NCBI RefSeq assembly: GCF_002979535.1
Contig: NZ_PCPB01000020.1
Coordinates: 1-34,795 of the forward strand
From: Brevundimonas sp. MYb52
GTDB taxonomy: Bacteria; Pseudomonadota; Alphaproteobacteria; Caulobacterales; Caulobacteraceae
Length of the DNA: 34,795 nucleotides
Direction of reading: 5' to 3'
Shown here: in pieces, positions 9,399-17,872 of the stretch
Position numbering within the stretch: the first letter of the stretch is position 1
Layout of the letters: each line of letters begins with the position of its first letter
Position numbers and translations under genes: made by a program
Notes under the pieces: model-generated
The model's input: the letters and a program-made list of their open reading frames with translations, nothing else
The model's database searches: none
Told to the model about the DNA's origin: nothing

Positions 9399-9445
9399 TC
9401 TCCGGCTCGAAAAATGCCCCTGACGCCTTTCCCGCGAAGGCAGAA

Positions 9446-9514
9446 ATGCGATACGAGCAGGTTCAAGAGGCCCTTGGGGGCGACCGCGAACTCCTCCAGG
9501 CGAGAATGCTTTGA
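9446..9514 (+). CDS. Possible 22-residue leader ORF coupled to the methyltransferase
   Basis: ATG at 9446 begins a short frame (MRYEQVQEALGGDRELLQ...) that ends in TGA at 9512-9514. The downstream gene's only plausible start, TTG at 9511, overlaps this stop as TTGA. That geometry is the usual one for translational coupling and could explain how a weak TTG start is used. There is no strong ribosome site before 9446, so this stays tentative. Confidence 0.3.
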   Translation: MRYEQVQEALGGDRELLQARML

Positions 9515-10515
9515 TAAATCCGTTCAAGTTCTGGCGTAAAAAAACCCGTCAAGCAGAAGCGCTTGCAAGCAAGTTTCAGACGGCGACCAGGCAGATCAAC
9601 GCCCTCACCTTGGCGCTGGAAGAACATCGACGCGAAACACGCCTGCTTTACAACAGCCTGGCTCTGCCCGCGCGCGCAGAGTGGCATGGCCAGCCGCCCA
9701 TGATCCAGGGCGAGCCCGCGAAACTGGCCTTTCCGCGCAGCACCCTGTGCCGACAGGACAGCTTCCATGAGCCCTATTTTTCCTACTGGACCCACCGCCT
9801 GCGCGAGGGCCTGCGCTATCATCGCAAGCTGTGGGAGTTCGTCTTTATCTGTCAGGTCCTGTGGGAGCGCGGCGCCGTCGTTCCTGGCGCCCGCGGATTG
9901 GGCTTCGGGGTCGGCGCCGAACCCCTGAGCGCCTTCTTCGCCTCTCAGAACTGCCGCATCCTGGCCACCGACATGGACGTCGAGATGGCCGAGGCCATGG
10001 GCTGGACCCTGACCAACCAGCACGCGGTCGGCAAGGAGGCTCTACGCAAGCCGGCCGTCTGCCCTGATGACCTGTTCACCGAGAACGTCTCGTTCCAGGC
10101 CTGCGACATGAATGACGTGCCGGCGGAATTCGTCGATTTCGACTTCTGCTGGTCGGCCTGCGCTCTGGAACACCTCGGCTCCATCGAAAAGGGCCTCGCC
10201 TTTATTGAGCGGTCCATTCAGTGTCTGAAGCCCGGCGGCTGGGCCGTCCACACCACCGAGTTCAACACCAGTTCCAACGAGGAAACGGTCGATAATCTAG
10301 GCACTGTGCTGTTCCGACGCCGGGACTTCGAGGCGCTCGCCGAACGCTTGACGCAACAGGGCCACACCGTCATCCCCTTCGACTTCAACCTCGGTGATCG
10401 CCCGGTGGATCGTTACATCGACGTGCCGCCCTATCGGGAGCAGCCCCACCTGCAGATGGCGTTGTCGGGCTTCTCCACGACCTCGTTCGGGATCATCGTG
10501 CGGCGCGGAGCATAG
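9511..10515 (+). CDS. SAM-dependent class I methyltransferase with N-terminal coiled coil
   Basis: 334 residues. Residues 10-50 are charged and helical (coiled-coil-like). A Rossmann methyltransferase core follows: LGFGVGAEPLSAFFA is the SAM-binding glycine loop, ILATDMD ends strand 2 with its acidic residue, and DFCWSACALEHLGS with CLKPGGWAVHTTEF are motifs IV and V. The substrate is unknown; similar proteins sit in glycan and O-antigen clusters. The start is TTG at 9511, as no ATG or GTG in frame would keep the N-terminus. The 5' part is visibly less GC-rich (an A-rich run of lysine codons near 9539), unlike the neighbours, which suggests acquired DNA. The next gene is convergent. Confidence 0.8.
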   Translation: MINPFKFWRKKTRQAEALASKFQTATRQINALTLALEEHRRETRLLYNSLALPARAEWHGQPPMIQGEPAKLAFPRSTLCRQDSFHEPYFSYWTHRLREGLRYHRKLWEFVFICQVLWERGAVVPGARGLGFGVGAEPLSAFFASQNCRILATDMDVEMAEAMGWTLTNQHAVGKEALRKPAVCPDDLFTENVSFQACDMNDVPAEFVDFDFCWSACALEHLGSIEKGLAFIERSIQCLKPGGWAVHTTEFNTSSNEETVDNLGTVLFRRRDFEALAERLTQQGHTVIPFDFNLGDRPVDRYIDVPPYREQPHLQMALSGFSTTSFGIIVRRGA

Positions 10516-10572
10516 GCTCCATTGAGCGGCGCATGGATCGACGGCGTCGCTGACGCGGTCTTTGCGCGCGCG

Positions 10573-11787
10573 TCAGACCTTGCGAATACCCCGCATGACC
10601 GGTCGAAGCCGAGCCAGCACGCGAGACGCCCACCGCGCCGCACGCCGCTGGCTGAGATCATCCGTCTCGACCCCGTCGCGATAGGCTTCCAACAACTCGT
10701 AATACTGCGGCTGGGGATCGAGGGCGATCGCCCGTTCCACCGCTTCAACAGCCGCCCTCGTCTCGCCCAGGCTCTTCAGCAGAGCCCCTTCCCACACATG
10801 AAGGTGAGCCTGATGAGAAAGCGCCTCGACCGCCTCTCGCGCATGTGGTCTGGCCTCCTCAAAGCGGCCGGCCGCCACCAGGGCATCCACATAGGACATG
10901 AGATAGATCGGCGCCCGATTGGTCGAGGCGACGATGCGCTCAAGCTTCTCGATAGCCTCGTCGTGTCGTCCCTCAACGGACAGCAGCCTGGCGAGAGCCA
11001 GACCTGAGAGCGGGCTTGAAGGGGTGATGTTCACAGCCCGCTGGGCCAGATCAAACGCCAGTTCCCGTCGATGCGCCGGCTGGTTCATCGCCAGGTTCGA
11101 CAGGTAAAAGCCGCTTGTCCTACGACGCCTTCGAGCCTCGCCTCCAAACCTGACGGCGTCGAATTCTCCAGACAGCGCCTGAAGCACCAATGACTTCAGC
11201 AATCCTGTCTCGGCCAGATAGGTGCTGGCGGGATGAGAGACATAGGGCAGACGAATCGGCCAGATGTCGATGTCGTCCTGTATCCGCGCGACCTGAGCCC
11301 CGTCTTCCAACGGGTCGAAAACCACGACAGGTCGGGCGCCGCAAATGATCCGACCGTCAATTTCCGGCCGCCAGGAGATGCGCTGACTGTCCTGAAGCCA
11401 GCGCTTCTCAGACGGCATCTTCTGCAGATCAATCGAATATTGCGGGGAAAGCGCCAGCACCGCATGTGCGCCAGCGGCGTCGGCGAAACGAATGGCCGCA
11501 TAGCCCCCCATGCTGGAGCCATAGGTCATCACACGCTCGGCGCCTGCCGTCGCTTCCCGGACAGCCGCCATGGCTGCGGCCATCTCAGGGTACTGGTACC
11601 AGTCCTCGCGCGCGCCCATCACATGGATGGCGGACACCCCCGCCTGACGCAGAAACTCCTGCCCGAAGCCCGCTCGATCGAAGCCGTGACCGATGCCGTA
11701 GTTGTCGAAGGTCACGACCCAGCGACTGACATCGGCCGCAGGCAGACTGCGGACCACGACATTCTCGCTTCGAAACAGATCGATCAT
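10573..11787 (-). CDS. Alpha/beta-hydrolase fused to a TPR domain
   Basis: 404 residues with two halves. Residues 20-210 form an alpha/beta-hydrolase-like fold: the nucleophile elbow is TYGSSMGGYAA with Ser92, an acidic residue lies in VVVFDPLEDG, and a His lies in YVSHPAST, so a complete Ser-Asp-His triad is possible. Residues 225-385 are repeated 34-residue helical hairpins (SPLSGLALARLLSVEGRHDE, then APIYLMSYVDALVAAGRFEE, then HLHVWEGALLKSLGETRA), a TPR-type scaffold. The start has AGGAG five bases upstream. No signal peptide is seen, so it is probably cytoplasmic. Its place beside a methyltransferase, and at a distance a manC fusion and KpsS, suggests surface glycan work, but the substrate is unknown. 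Confidence 0.75.
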   Translation of the reverse strand: MIDLFRSENVVVRSLPAADVSRWVVTFDNYGIGHGFDRAGFGQEFLRQAGVSAIHVMGAREDWYQYPEMAAAMAAVREATAGAERVMTYGSSMGGYAAIRFADAAGAHAVLALSPQYSIDLQKMPSEKRWLQDSQRISWRPEIDGRIICGARPVVVFDPLEDGAQVARIQDDIDIWPIRLPYVSHPASTYLAETGLLKSLVLQALSGEFDAVRFGGEARRRRRTSGFYLSNLAMNQPAHRRELAFDLAQRAVNITPSSPLSGLALARLLSVEGRHDEAIEKLERIVASTNRAPIYLMSYVDALVAAGRFEEARPHAREAVEALSHQAHLHVWEGALLKSLGETRAAVEAVERAIALDPQPQYYELLEAYRDGVETDDLSQRRAARWASRVLARLRPVMRGIRKV

Positions 11788-11824
11788 CCAGGCTCCTTAT
11801 GCGCAGGCCTTAGACCGATTTGGG

Positions 11825-11855
11825 GCGAAGCGCGACGAACCCCGACGCGCTTCGC
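11825..11855. terminator. Strong hairpin downstream of putA
   Basis: A perfect 10-base stem (GCGAAGCGCG / CGCGCTTCGC) with an 11-base loop lies 12 bases past the putA stop. The T-rich side (TTTCGTT) is on the + strand. On the putA strand there is an A-rich lead-in but no good U tract, so termination there may rely on the hairpin alone. Confidence 0.55.
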
Positions 11856-11866
11856 TTTCGTTCCGA

Positions 11867-14800
11867 TCAGAGATTGAGCAGAGCCGGGTCGCCGCCCTGG
11901 GCCGCGATGTTGACGCTGATGGCTTTTTCCGCCGCATAACGGATCAGGCTGTTGGGGCCGCCAGCTTTCGGGCCGGTGCCGGACAGGCCTTCGCCGCCGA
12001 AGGGTTGCACGCCGACGACGGCGCCGATGATCGAGCGGTTCACATAGACGTTGCCGGCCGGGACCAGACGCACGACCTCGTCGGCGAATGCCTCGATGCG
12101 GCTGTGGACGCCCAGCGTCAGGCCGTAACCGCGTGCGGCCAGCTTGGCGGCGACCGACTTCAGGTCCTTCGAGTCATAGCGATAGACGTGCAGGATCGGG
12201 CCGAAGACCTCGCGCTCGAGGAAGTCGGGCGTGGGGATCTCGGCGATGGTCGGGGCGAAGAGGTCGCCCCTGTCCGAACCAGCGGGGAGTTCGGCGCGGG
12301 CGACGATCCTGGCGTCTTTCGACAGGCGCTCGACGTGGGCTTCCAGGTTGGCGCGGCTCTCGGCGTCGATGACCGGGCCGATGTCGCTCTTGGTGTCGGT
12401 CGGGTCGCCCAGCACCTGGGTCGCCAGGGCGCCCTTCAGGCCTTCGATCAGGGCGTCGGCGGCTTCCTTGGGCGCATAGAGGACGCGCAGGGCCGAACAA
12501 CGCTGACCGGCCGAGCCGAAGGCCGACAGGATGACGTCGTCGATGACCTGTTCCTTCAGCGCCGTGGTGTCCACGAACATGGCGTTCAGACCGCCGGTCT
12601 CGGCGATGAAGGGGATGATGGCGCCCGGACGCGCGGCCAGGCCGCGGTTGATGGCGGCGGCGGTGTCGGTGCCGCCGGTGAAGGCCACGCCGTCGATGCC
12701 CGGATGGTTGGTGAGCGCCGCGCCGACGATCTCGCCGCGACCGGGGACCAGGGCCAGCAGGTCGGGGTTCAGACCGGCCTTGTAGAAGAGGCGGACGGCC
12801 TCGGCGGCGATCAGCGGGGTCTGCTCGGCGGGCTTGGCCACGACGGCGTTGCCGGCGGCGAGCGCGGCGGCGATCTGGCCGGCGAAGATGGCCAGAGGGA
12901 AGTTCCACGGGCTGATGGCGGCGAAGACGCCGCGACCGTGCAGCACCAACTCATTGGTCTCGCCGGTCGGGCCCTTCAGGGTCTGGCGACCGCCAAAGTC
13001 GCGCTCAGCCAGCAGGGCGTAGTAGCGGCAGAAGTCGGCGGCTTCGCGCACCTCGGCCACGCCGTCGTTCAGGGTCTTGCCCGCCTCACGCGACAGCAGG
13101 GCGACCAGGCGGTCCATGTCGGCTTCCAGCGCGTCGGCCATGGCGCGAAGGACGGGCGCGCGACCGGCGCCGCCGATGCGGTCCCAGGCGACCTGGGCCT
13201 TACCAGCCGCGTTGACGGCGGCGTCCACGTCCTCGACCGAGGCTTCGGACACATGACCCAGGACCTGCGAGCGGTCGAAGGGATTGGTCACATCCTGCGG
13301 GTTCACGCCGGCCTTCAGCTTGCCGCCGATGATGGGGCCGGACGTCAGCTTCTCGCTGTCGACGCGCTCCAGAGCCTTGGCGTGGCGCTCACGGTCGGCG
13401 GCCTGCGAATAGTCGCGGCCGAGGGAGTTTTGACGATCGCCGTAGATATTCATGGGAACCGGAATCCTGGGGTGACGGTCGGGCTGGGCCTCGACGGCGG
13501 TGATGGGGTCGGCGGCGACAGCGGCCGCGGGAACGCGCTCGTCCAGCAGGGCGTGGACGAAGGAGGAGTTGGCGCCGTTTTCCAGCAGGCGGCGCACCAG
13601 ATAGGGCAGCAGTTCTTCGTGGCCGCCGACAGGGGCGTAGGCACGAACGATGACCGTCTCGTCGGCCCAGGCCTCGTGCGCGGCGTCATAGAGGGCCTCG
13701 CCCATGCCGTGCAGGCGTTGATGCTCGATGGTCACGTTGCGGTCGCGAGCCATGCGCCGCACCGCCGCCAGGGTATGGGCGTTGTGGGTGGCGAACTGGG
13801 CGTAGATGTAGGGCGAGGCCTCGATCAGAGCCTTGGCGCAGACCAGATAGTTCAGATCGGTCGCGGGCTTGGTGGTGAAGACCGGATAGTCGGTGCGGCC
13901 ATTGACCTGGGCCAGCTTGATCTCGGTGTCCCAATAGGCGCCCTTGACCAGACGCACCATCAGGCGACGGCCCGAGGACTTGGCCAGCTCGGCCAGCTTG
14001 GCCACCGTCTCGGTCGTACGCTTCTGATAGGCCTGAACGGCCAGGCCCAGGCCCTTCCAGTCGCCCAGTTCCGGCTCGCGCGCCAGCCGCTCCAGCAGCT
14101 TCAGCGACAGGGCCAGACGATCGGCTTCCTCGGCGTCGATGGTGTAGTTGATGTCGTATTTGGCGGCGATCAGAGCCAGACGCAGGATGCGGGGATAGAG
14201 CTCTTCCCAGACGCGGTCTTCCTGCACCGCCTGATAGCGCGGCGACAGGGCCGACAACTTGACCGAGACGCCGTGACCGGCCTCCGGGCCCTGGCCCTTG
14301 GCGGTCTTGCCCACGGCCTCGATGGCGTCGGCGTAGATCTTTTCATAGCGCTCGGCGTCGGCGACAGTGCGGGCGCCTTCGCCCAACATGTCGAAGCTGC
14401 ACAGCCAGCCCTCGCGGTCCGAGCGCTTCAGCGCCGCCTCGATGGTGCGGCCGACCACGAACTGCTCGCCCATGATCTTGACGGCGGTGGCCACGGCCTG
14501 ACGGATGACCGGCTCGCCCAGACGCCCGGCGATGCGCTTGAGGAAGCCCGACAGGTCGGTCTTGGCCTCGTCGTCCACATCGACCAGCTTGCCGGTCAGC
14601 ATCAGGCCCCAGGTCGAGGCGTTGACGAACAGGCTGTCCGACTGACCCATGTGCGAGGCCCAGTCGGCGGAGCCGATCTTCTCGGCGATCAGACGGTCGC
14701 GGGTGTCGGCGTCGGGGGTGCGCAGCAGGGCCTCGGCCAGGCACATCAGGGCCAGACCCTCGCGGGTGCCCAGCGAAAACTCCTGCAGGAAGCTTTCCAC

Positions 14801-14986
14801 CACGCCCTGTTTCTTCTGACTGGCGCGAGCCTGATCGACCAGGCCGATGGCGTCGGCCAGCACGTCGGCGCGCTCGGCCTGGGTCAGGCCGGGGTTGGCC
14901 AGCAGTTCGGCGACCACCGCGCGTTCGTCGCGGAACTTGTTCCGGTCCAGGTCGTCCCAGTGCTTCAAGTCGGTCGGCGTCATCAT
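11867..14986 (-). CDS. putA: Bifunctional proline dehydrogenase / glutamate-semialdehyde dehydrogenase PutA
   Basis: 1039 residues that oxidise proline to glutamate in two steps, passing electrons to FAD and then NAD. The FAD barrel has YDINYTIDAEEADRL, RLVKGAYWDTEIK and RLHGMGEALYD. The aldehyde dehydrogenase half has Glu796 in FIAETGGLN and catalytic Cys830 in SAGQRCSALR. The C-terminal PFGGEGLSGTGPKAGGP is the family end motif. The N-terminus begins directly with the alpha-domain, so the DNA-binding ribbon-helix-helix of E. coli PutA is absent and this enzyme is not its own repressor. ATG at 14986 or the adjacent one at 14983 both sit behind AGGGTGAG. Regulation is probably by the divergent Lrp-type gene. 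A hairpin follows the stop. Confidence 0.96.
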   Translation of the reverse strand: MMTPTDLKHWDDLDRNKFRDERAVVAELLANPGLTQAERADVLADAIGLVDQARASQKKQGVVESFLQEFSLGTREGLALMCLAEALLRTPDADTRDRLIAEKIGSADWASHMGQSDSLFVNASTWGLMLTGKLVDVDDEAKTDLSGFLKRIAGRLGEPVIRQAVATAVKIMGEQFVVGRTIEAALKRSDREGWLCSFDMLGEGARTVADAERYEKIYADAIEAVGKTAKGQGPEAGHGVSVKLSALSPRYQAVQEDRVWEELYPRILRLALIAAKYDINYTIDAEEADRLALSLKLLERLAREPELGDWKGLGLAVQAYQKRTTETVAKLAELAKSSGRRLMVRLVKGAYWDTEIKLAQVNGRTDYPVFTTKPATDLNYLVCAKALIEASPYIYAQFATHNAHTLAAVRRMARDRNVTIEHQRLHGMGEALYDAAHEAWADETVIVRAYAPVGGHEELLPYLVRRLLENGANSSFVHALLDERVPAAAVAADPITAVEAQPDRHPRIPVPMNIYGDRQNSLGRDYSQAADRERHAKALERVDSEKLTSGPIIGGKLKAGVNPQDVTNPFDRSQVLGHVSEASVEDVDAAVNAAGKAQVAWDRIGGAGRAPVLRAMADALEADMDRLVALLSREAGKTLNDGVAEVREAADFCRYYALLAERDFGGRQTLKGPTGETNELVLHGRGVFAAISPWNFPLAIFAGQIAAALAAGNAVVAKPAEQTPLIAAEAVRLFYKAGLNPDLLALVPGRGEIVGAALTNHPGIDGVAFTGGTDTAAAINRGLAARPGAIIPFIAETGGLNAMFVDTTALKEQVIDDVILSAFGSAGQRCSALRVLYAPKEAADALIEGLKGALATQVLGDPTDTKSDIGPVIDAESRANLEAHVERLSKDARIVARAELPAGSDRGDLFAPTIAEIPTPDFLEREVFGPILHVYRYDSKDLKSVAAKLAARGYGLTLGVHSRIEAFADEVVRLVPAGNVYVNRSIIGAVVGVQPFGGEGLSGTGPKAGGPNSLIRYAAEKAISVNIAAQGGDPALLNL

Positions 14987-15100
14987 CTCACCCTGGGATC
15001 AAACCCTTCGATTTGCGGCATATATGGCGGACTTCGCCGAATGTGCATTGTATGATGATGATCTAAGCCAGCGATCCTTCGGCAATCAGGCTCATTCGCC
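14987..15100. promoter_or_regulatory. Divergent putA / Lrp-regulator promoter region
   Basis: This 114-base gap is clearly more AT-rich than its surroundings (CATATATGG, TGCATTGTATGATGATGATC), as expected for promoters and Lrp-type binding. A short dyad GGCG-GACTT-CGCC lies at 15026-15038. No sigma motif can be assigned with confidence. Confidence 0.4.
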
Positions 15101-15562
15101 ATGCAAATTCTTGACGACACCGACCGCCGTCTGCTGCGCGTGCTGCAGATAGACGGCCGCATCTCCAACGCGGAACTGGCGCGAAGGTGCAATCTGTCGC
15201 CCGCCGCCTGCTTCGAACGGGTCAAACGGCTGAAGGACAAGAAGGTCATCACCGGCTACGCCGCCCTGATCGACCCGGCCTCGGCCGACCGGGCCCTGCT
15301 GATCTTCATCGAGGTTTTGCTGGACCGCACCACGGGCGACGTCTTCGACGCCTTCGCCGACGCCGTGCGCCGCCAGCCCGAGGTGCTGGAGTGCCACATG
15401 GTGGCCGGCGGCTTCGACTATCTGATCAAGGCGCGGGTGGCCGACATGGACGCCTACCGCGTCTTCCTCGGCGATATTCTGGTGCGGATGCCCGGCGTGC
15501 GCGAGACAAGGACGTATGCCGTTCTCGAAGAGGTGAAGTCGACGACGGTGCTGCCGCTGTGA
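15101..15562 (+). CDS. putR: Lrp/AsnC-family regulator of proline catabolism
   Basis: 153 residues. The winged helix-turn-helix lies at about residues 8-50 (ISNAELARRCNLSPAACFER, then VKRLKDKKVITGY), followed by the RAM effector-binding domain (EVLECHMVAGGFDYLIKARV is its core). Divergent pairing with putA is the known arrangement for the proline-responsive activator PutR/BldR-type Lrp proteins in alphaproteobacteria. The last 69 bases, coding for the C-terminal 22 residues and the stop, occur again at 17873-17941. The upstream copy uses GAG-ACA-AGG-ACG where the downstream one uses GAT-ACG-CGG-ACC. This shows that the 3' end has been replaced or duplicated. Confidence 0.9.
   Translation: MQILDDTDRRLLRVLQIDGRISNAELARRCNLSPAACFERVKRLKDKKVITGYAALIDPASADRALLIFIEVLLDRTTGDVFDAFADAVRRQPEVLECHMVAGGFDYLIKARVADMDAYRVFLGDILVRMPGVRETRTYAVLEEVKSTTVLPL
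15494..15562 (+). repeat. Upstream copy of the putR 3'-end direct repeat
   Basis: This segment matches 17873-17941. Bases 15515-15560 are identical to 17894-17939 (46 bases). The five codons before that differ mostly at synonymous positions, and the codon after GGC is Val here and Ala in the other copy. The two copies bracket the manC-AGE fusion gene. Confidence 0.9.
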
Positions 15563-15630
15563 CCGGAATACAGGGCGCAGACTTGTCAGGGCCTCGACCA
15601 ACTGGAGCCGCGCCGCTAAACCCATGTCCC

Positions 15631-17856
15631 ATGAGTTCGAGGCCATCTGTATATCCGGTTATTCTTTGCGGTGGGGCCGGCACGCGACTGTGGCCCGCCT
15701 CCCGACCGTCGCGGCCCAAGCATTTTATTCCCTTGGCCGGCAACAGATCCCTATTTCAGGAAACCGTTCAACGCGTGGCCCCGCTGGCCGCTGGCGACGG
15801 CCGCCTGATCATCGTAGGCGGCGCCGGCCATCAAAAGACCATTCTACACCAGCTATCCGAAATCGGCGCCTCGGCCGTTATCTTGCTGGAGCCCGAGGGA
15901 CGCGATTCTGCCGCGGCTATGGCGGCCGCGGCGATCTGGACGCGACGACAGTCGCCCGACGCGGTCAACCTGTTCGTCCCGTCCGATCACCACGTGCCGG
16001 ATCACGACGCCTTCCATGAAGCTGTGGCCCAGGCTGTTGAAGCTTCGCTGGCTGGTCGCATCGTGACCCTGGGCATCGTGCCCAACACGCCCTCGTCGGC
16101 TTACGGCTATATCGCACCCGCGACCGCCGGCCTCAGCCCCGTCGCCGCCTTCGTGGAAAAGCCGACCGAGAGCGCGGCGCGTCGATACATAGACAGCGGC
16201 TACCTCTGGAACAGCGGCAACTTCATCGTGCGGGCCGACCTGCTCGAAGAGGAGTTCACGCAATCCGCCAATTCCCTGCACGCCAGCGTCAGGGATGCAG
16301 TCGACGCGGCCGTGCACGACAGCGGCTGCATCCTACTGGGCGAAGCCTTCCGAACCGCCGCCAAGATCTCCGTCGACTATGCGATCATGGAGAAGACCTG
16401 CCGCGCGTCCGTGCTGCCGGTCTCTTTTGAATGGTCCGATCTCGGCGCTTGGGACGCTGTTCACGCCTCGGGCGAAGGCGATGTCGGCCTCCATGTGCTG
16501 GAAGATTCGGAGGGCTGCCTCATCCGTGCGCGCGACGGCGTCCTGGTAGCGGCCATCGGCTTGCGCAACATCGGGATCGTGGTGGAGCAGGACGCCGTCC
16601 TCGTTACCGATCTGAAACGCAGCCAGGATGTCAAAAAGGTCGTCAAACGCCTCGAGAATCTTTCCCCCCGGCACCTCGATTTCGAAGTTTCGGCTACCCC
16701 CTCCTTCTACGAGGGCGCCACGCGTTTGAGCGCATGGTTGAGAAGCAAGGCCCTGCCGATCTGGTGCACGCTCGGCCAAAATGACGGCGGCGCGTTCGAA
16801 GAAACTCTGGGCCTGGACGGACGTCGGGTGCGAAGCGCCAAACGCGCCCGTGTCCAGGCGAGACAGATTTATGCCTACAGCCAGGCCGGCTTGCTGGGTT
16901 GGCAAGGCCCCTGGCGACGCGCGGTTGAAAGCGGGCTGGACTATCTGGATGGACCGTTCACGCGACCGGACGGACTGCTTCGCTCCATCCTGGATGTTGA
17001 TGGCCAGCCAATCGACGAACACGCCAGTCTGTATGATCAGGCCTTTCTGCTTCTGGCGCTGGCCTTCGCGGGTCGCGCCCTGGGGCGGGCGGACATGGAG
17101 CCGCGCGCCGTCGCGGTGCGTGAGCTCCTGCTTCAGGAACGGAGCCACAAGGGCGGGCTGACCGAAGTCGGAGCCAAGCCCTATCAGGCCAACCCCCTGA
17201 TGCACATGCTCGAAGCCTCGATGGCATGGGAGGAGGCGAGCGCCGACGCTGGTTGGCGCGAGTTGTCCGATTCCATCGTTGCGATCGCCCGTACCCGACT
17301 GATCGACCAGAAGATCGGCCTCATCGGCGAATTCTTCGATGACGACTGGACCCCGCCCGACGACAGGCGGAGCGAGTTGATCGAGCCCGGCCATCAACTG
17401 GAGTGGTCCGGCCTGCTCGCCTTGCACGCAAAAGCACGCGGCGACACCGAGCTCGCCTGCCTAGCCTGGAACCTTTATCTCAGCGGCTTGGACGGGTTCG
17501 ATCCCCACAAGGAAGTCATCATCGACAGCCGCAACATCAATGGCACCGTGCGCAGCGAGCGCGCCCGTCTTTGGCCGCAGACAGAGTGGCTCAAGGCGTC
17601 GCTGATCTTTGCGACGCTGTCAGACGACGGGCGGCGCGAGTTCTGCCTGAACCAGGCGGCCAGGGCCGAGGCCGGCCTTTGGCGCTACCTGACGTCAGAC
17701 GGCCTGTGGAAGGACAAGCTGCTGGAGGTCGGGCGATTTATCGAGGAACCTGCGCCAGCCAGTTCCTTCTATCACATCGTCGCCGCCTACGCCGAAGTGG
17801 AACGCGCGGTCATGGCCCTTTCACCAGACAGAAAACCCGCCGTTTCGTTGTTCTGA
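15631..17856 (+). CDS. Mannose-1-phosphate guanylyltransferase fused to an AGE-family epimerase/isomerase
   Basis: 741 residues in two enzymes. Residues 8-345 are a GDP-mannose pyrophosphorylase: LCGGAGTRLWPASR with Lys30 in RPKHF binds GTP, FVEKPTE (Lys177) and YLWNSGNF (from 191) bind the sugar phosphate. Residues 355-735 are an (alpha/alpha)6-barrel of the N-acylglucosamine 2-epimerase family: YSQAGLLGWQGPWRRAVE, ASLYDQAFLLLALAF, NPLMHMLEASMAW, IEPGHQLEW (His588) and RLWPQTEWLKA. Most ManC proteins instead end in a cupin phosphomannose isomerase; here the AGE half may supply that isomerase step, giving fructose-6-P to GDP-mannose with only a mutase missing. The codons of the first 50 residues are far less GC3-biased than the neighbours, and the gene lies between two putR tails. 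ATG at 15631 has no clear ribosome site. Confidence 0.9.
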   Translation: MSSRPSVYPVILCGGAGTRLWPASRPSRPKHFIPLAGNRSLFQETVQRVAPLAAGDGRLIIVGGAGHQKTILHQLSEIGASAVILLEPEGRDSAAAMAAAAIWTRRQSPDAVNLFVPSDHHVPDHDAFHEAVAQAVEASLAGRIVTLGIVPNTPSSAYGYIAPATAGLSPVAAFVEKPTESAARRYIDSGYLWNSGNFIVRADLLEEEFTQSANSLHASVRDAVDAAVHDSGCILLGEAFRTAAKISVDYAIMEKTCRASVLPVSFEWSDLGAWDAVHASGEGDVGLHVLEDSEGCLIRARDGVLVAAIGLRNIGIVVEQDAVLVTDLKRSQDVKKVVKRLENLSPRHLDFEVSATPSFYEGATRLSAWLRSKALPIWCTLGQNDGGAFEETLGLDGRRVRSAKRARVQARQIYAYSQAGLLGWQGPWRRAVESGLDYLDGPFTRPDGLLRSILDVDGQPIDEHASLYDQAFLLLALAFAGRALGRADMEPRAVAVRELLLQERSHKGGLTEVGAKPYQANPLMHMLEASMAWEEASADAGWRELSDSIVAIARTRLIDQKIGLIGEFFDDDWTPPDDRRSELIEPGHQLEWSGLLALHAKARGDTELACLAWNLYLSGLDGFDPHKEVIIDSRNINGTVRSERARLWPQTEWLKASLIFATLSDDGRREFCLNQAARAEAGLWRYLTSDGLWKDKLLEVGRFIEEPAPASSFYHIVAAYAEVERAVMALSPDRKPAVSLF

Positions 17857-17872
17857 TCATCGGTCGACGACG

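Noticed and set aside
11702..15055. Very long open frame on the + strand, antisense to putA and the hydrolase gene
   Set aside because: It mirrors the codon structure of putA on the other strand, is full of Gly/Asp/Gln/Arg-rich low-complexity protein, and has no family motif. Such shadows are routine at this GC content.
15050..15062. GATGATGATGAT repeat upstream of putR as a phase-variable tract
   Set aside because: It has only about four units and lies in an AT-rich promoter gap. The count is too low to suggest slippage.
15187..15630. Extension of the manC-AGE protein into putR
   Set aside because: The frame is open by chance over putR in another phase. The pyrophosphorylase domain starts at about 15655, so ATG 15631 is sufficient.
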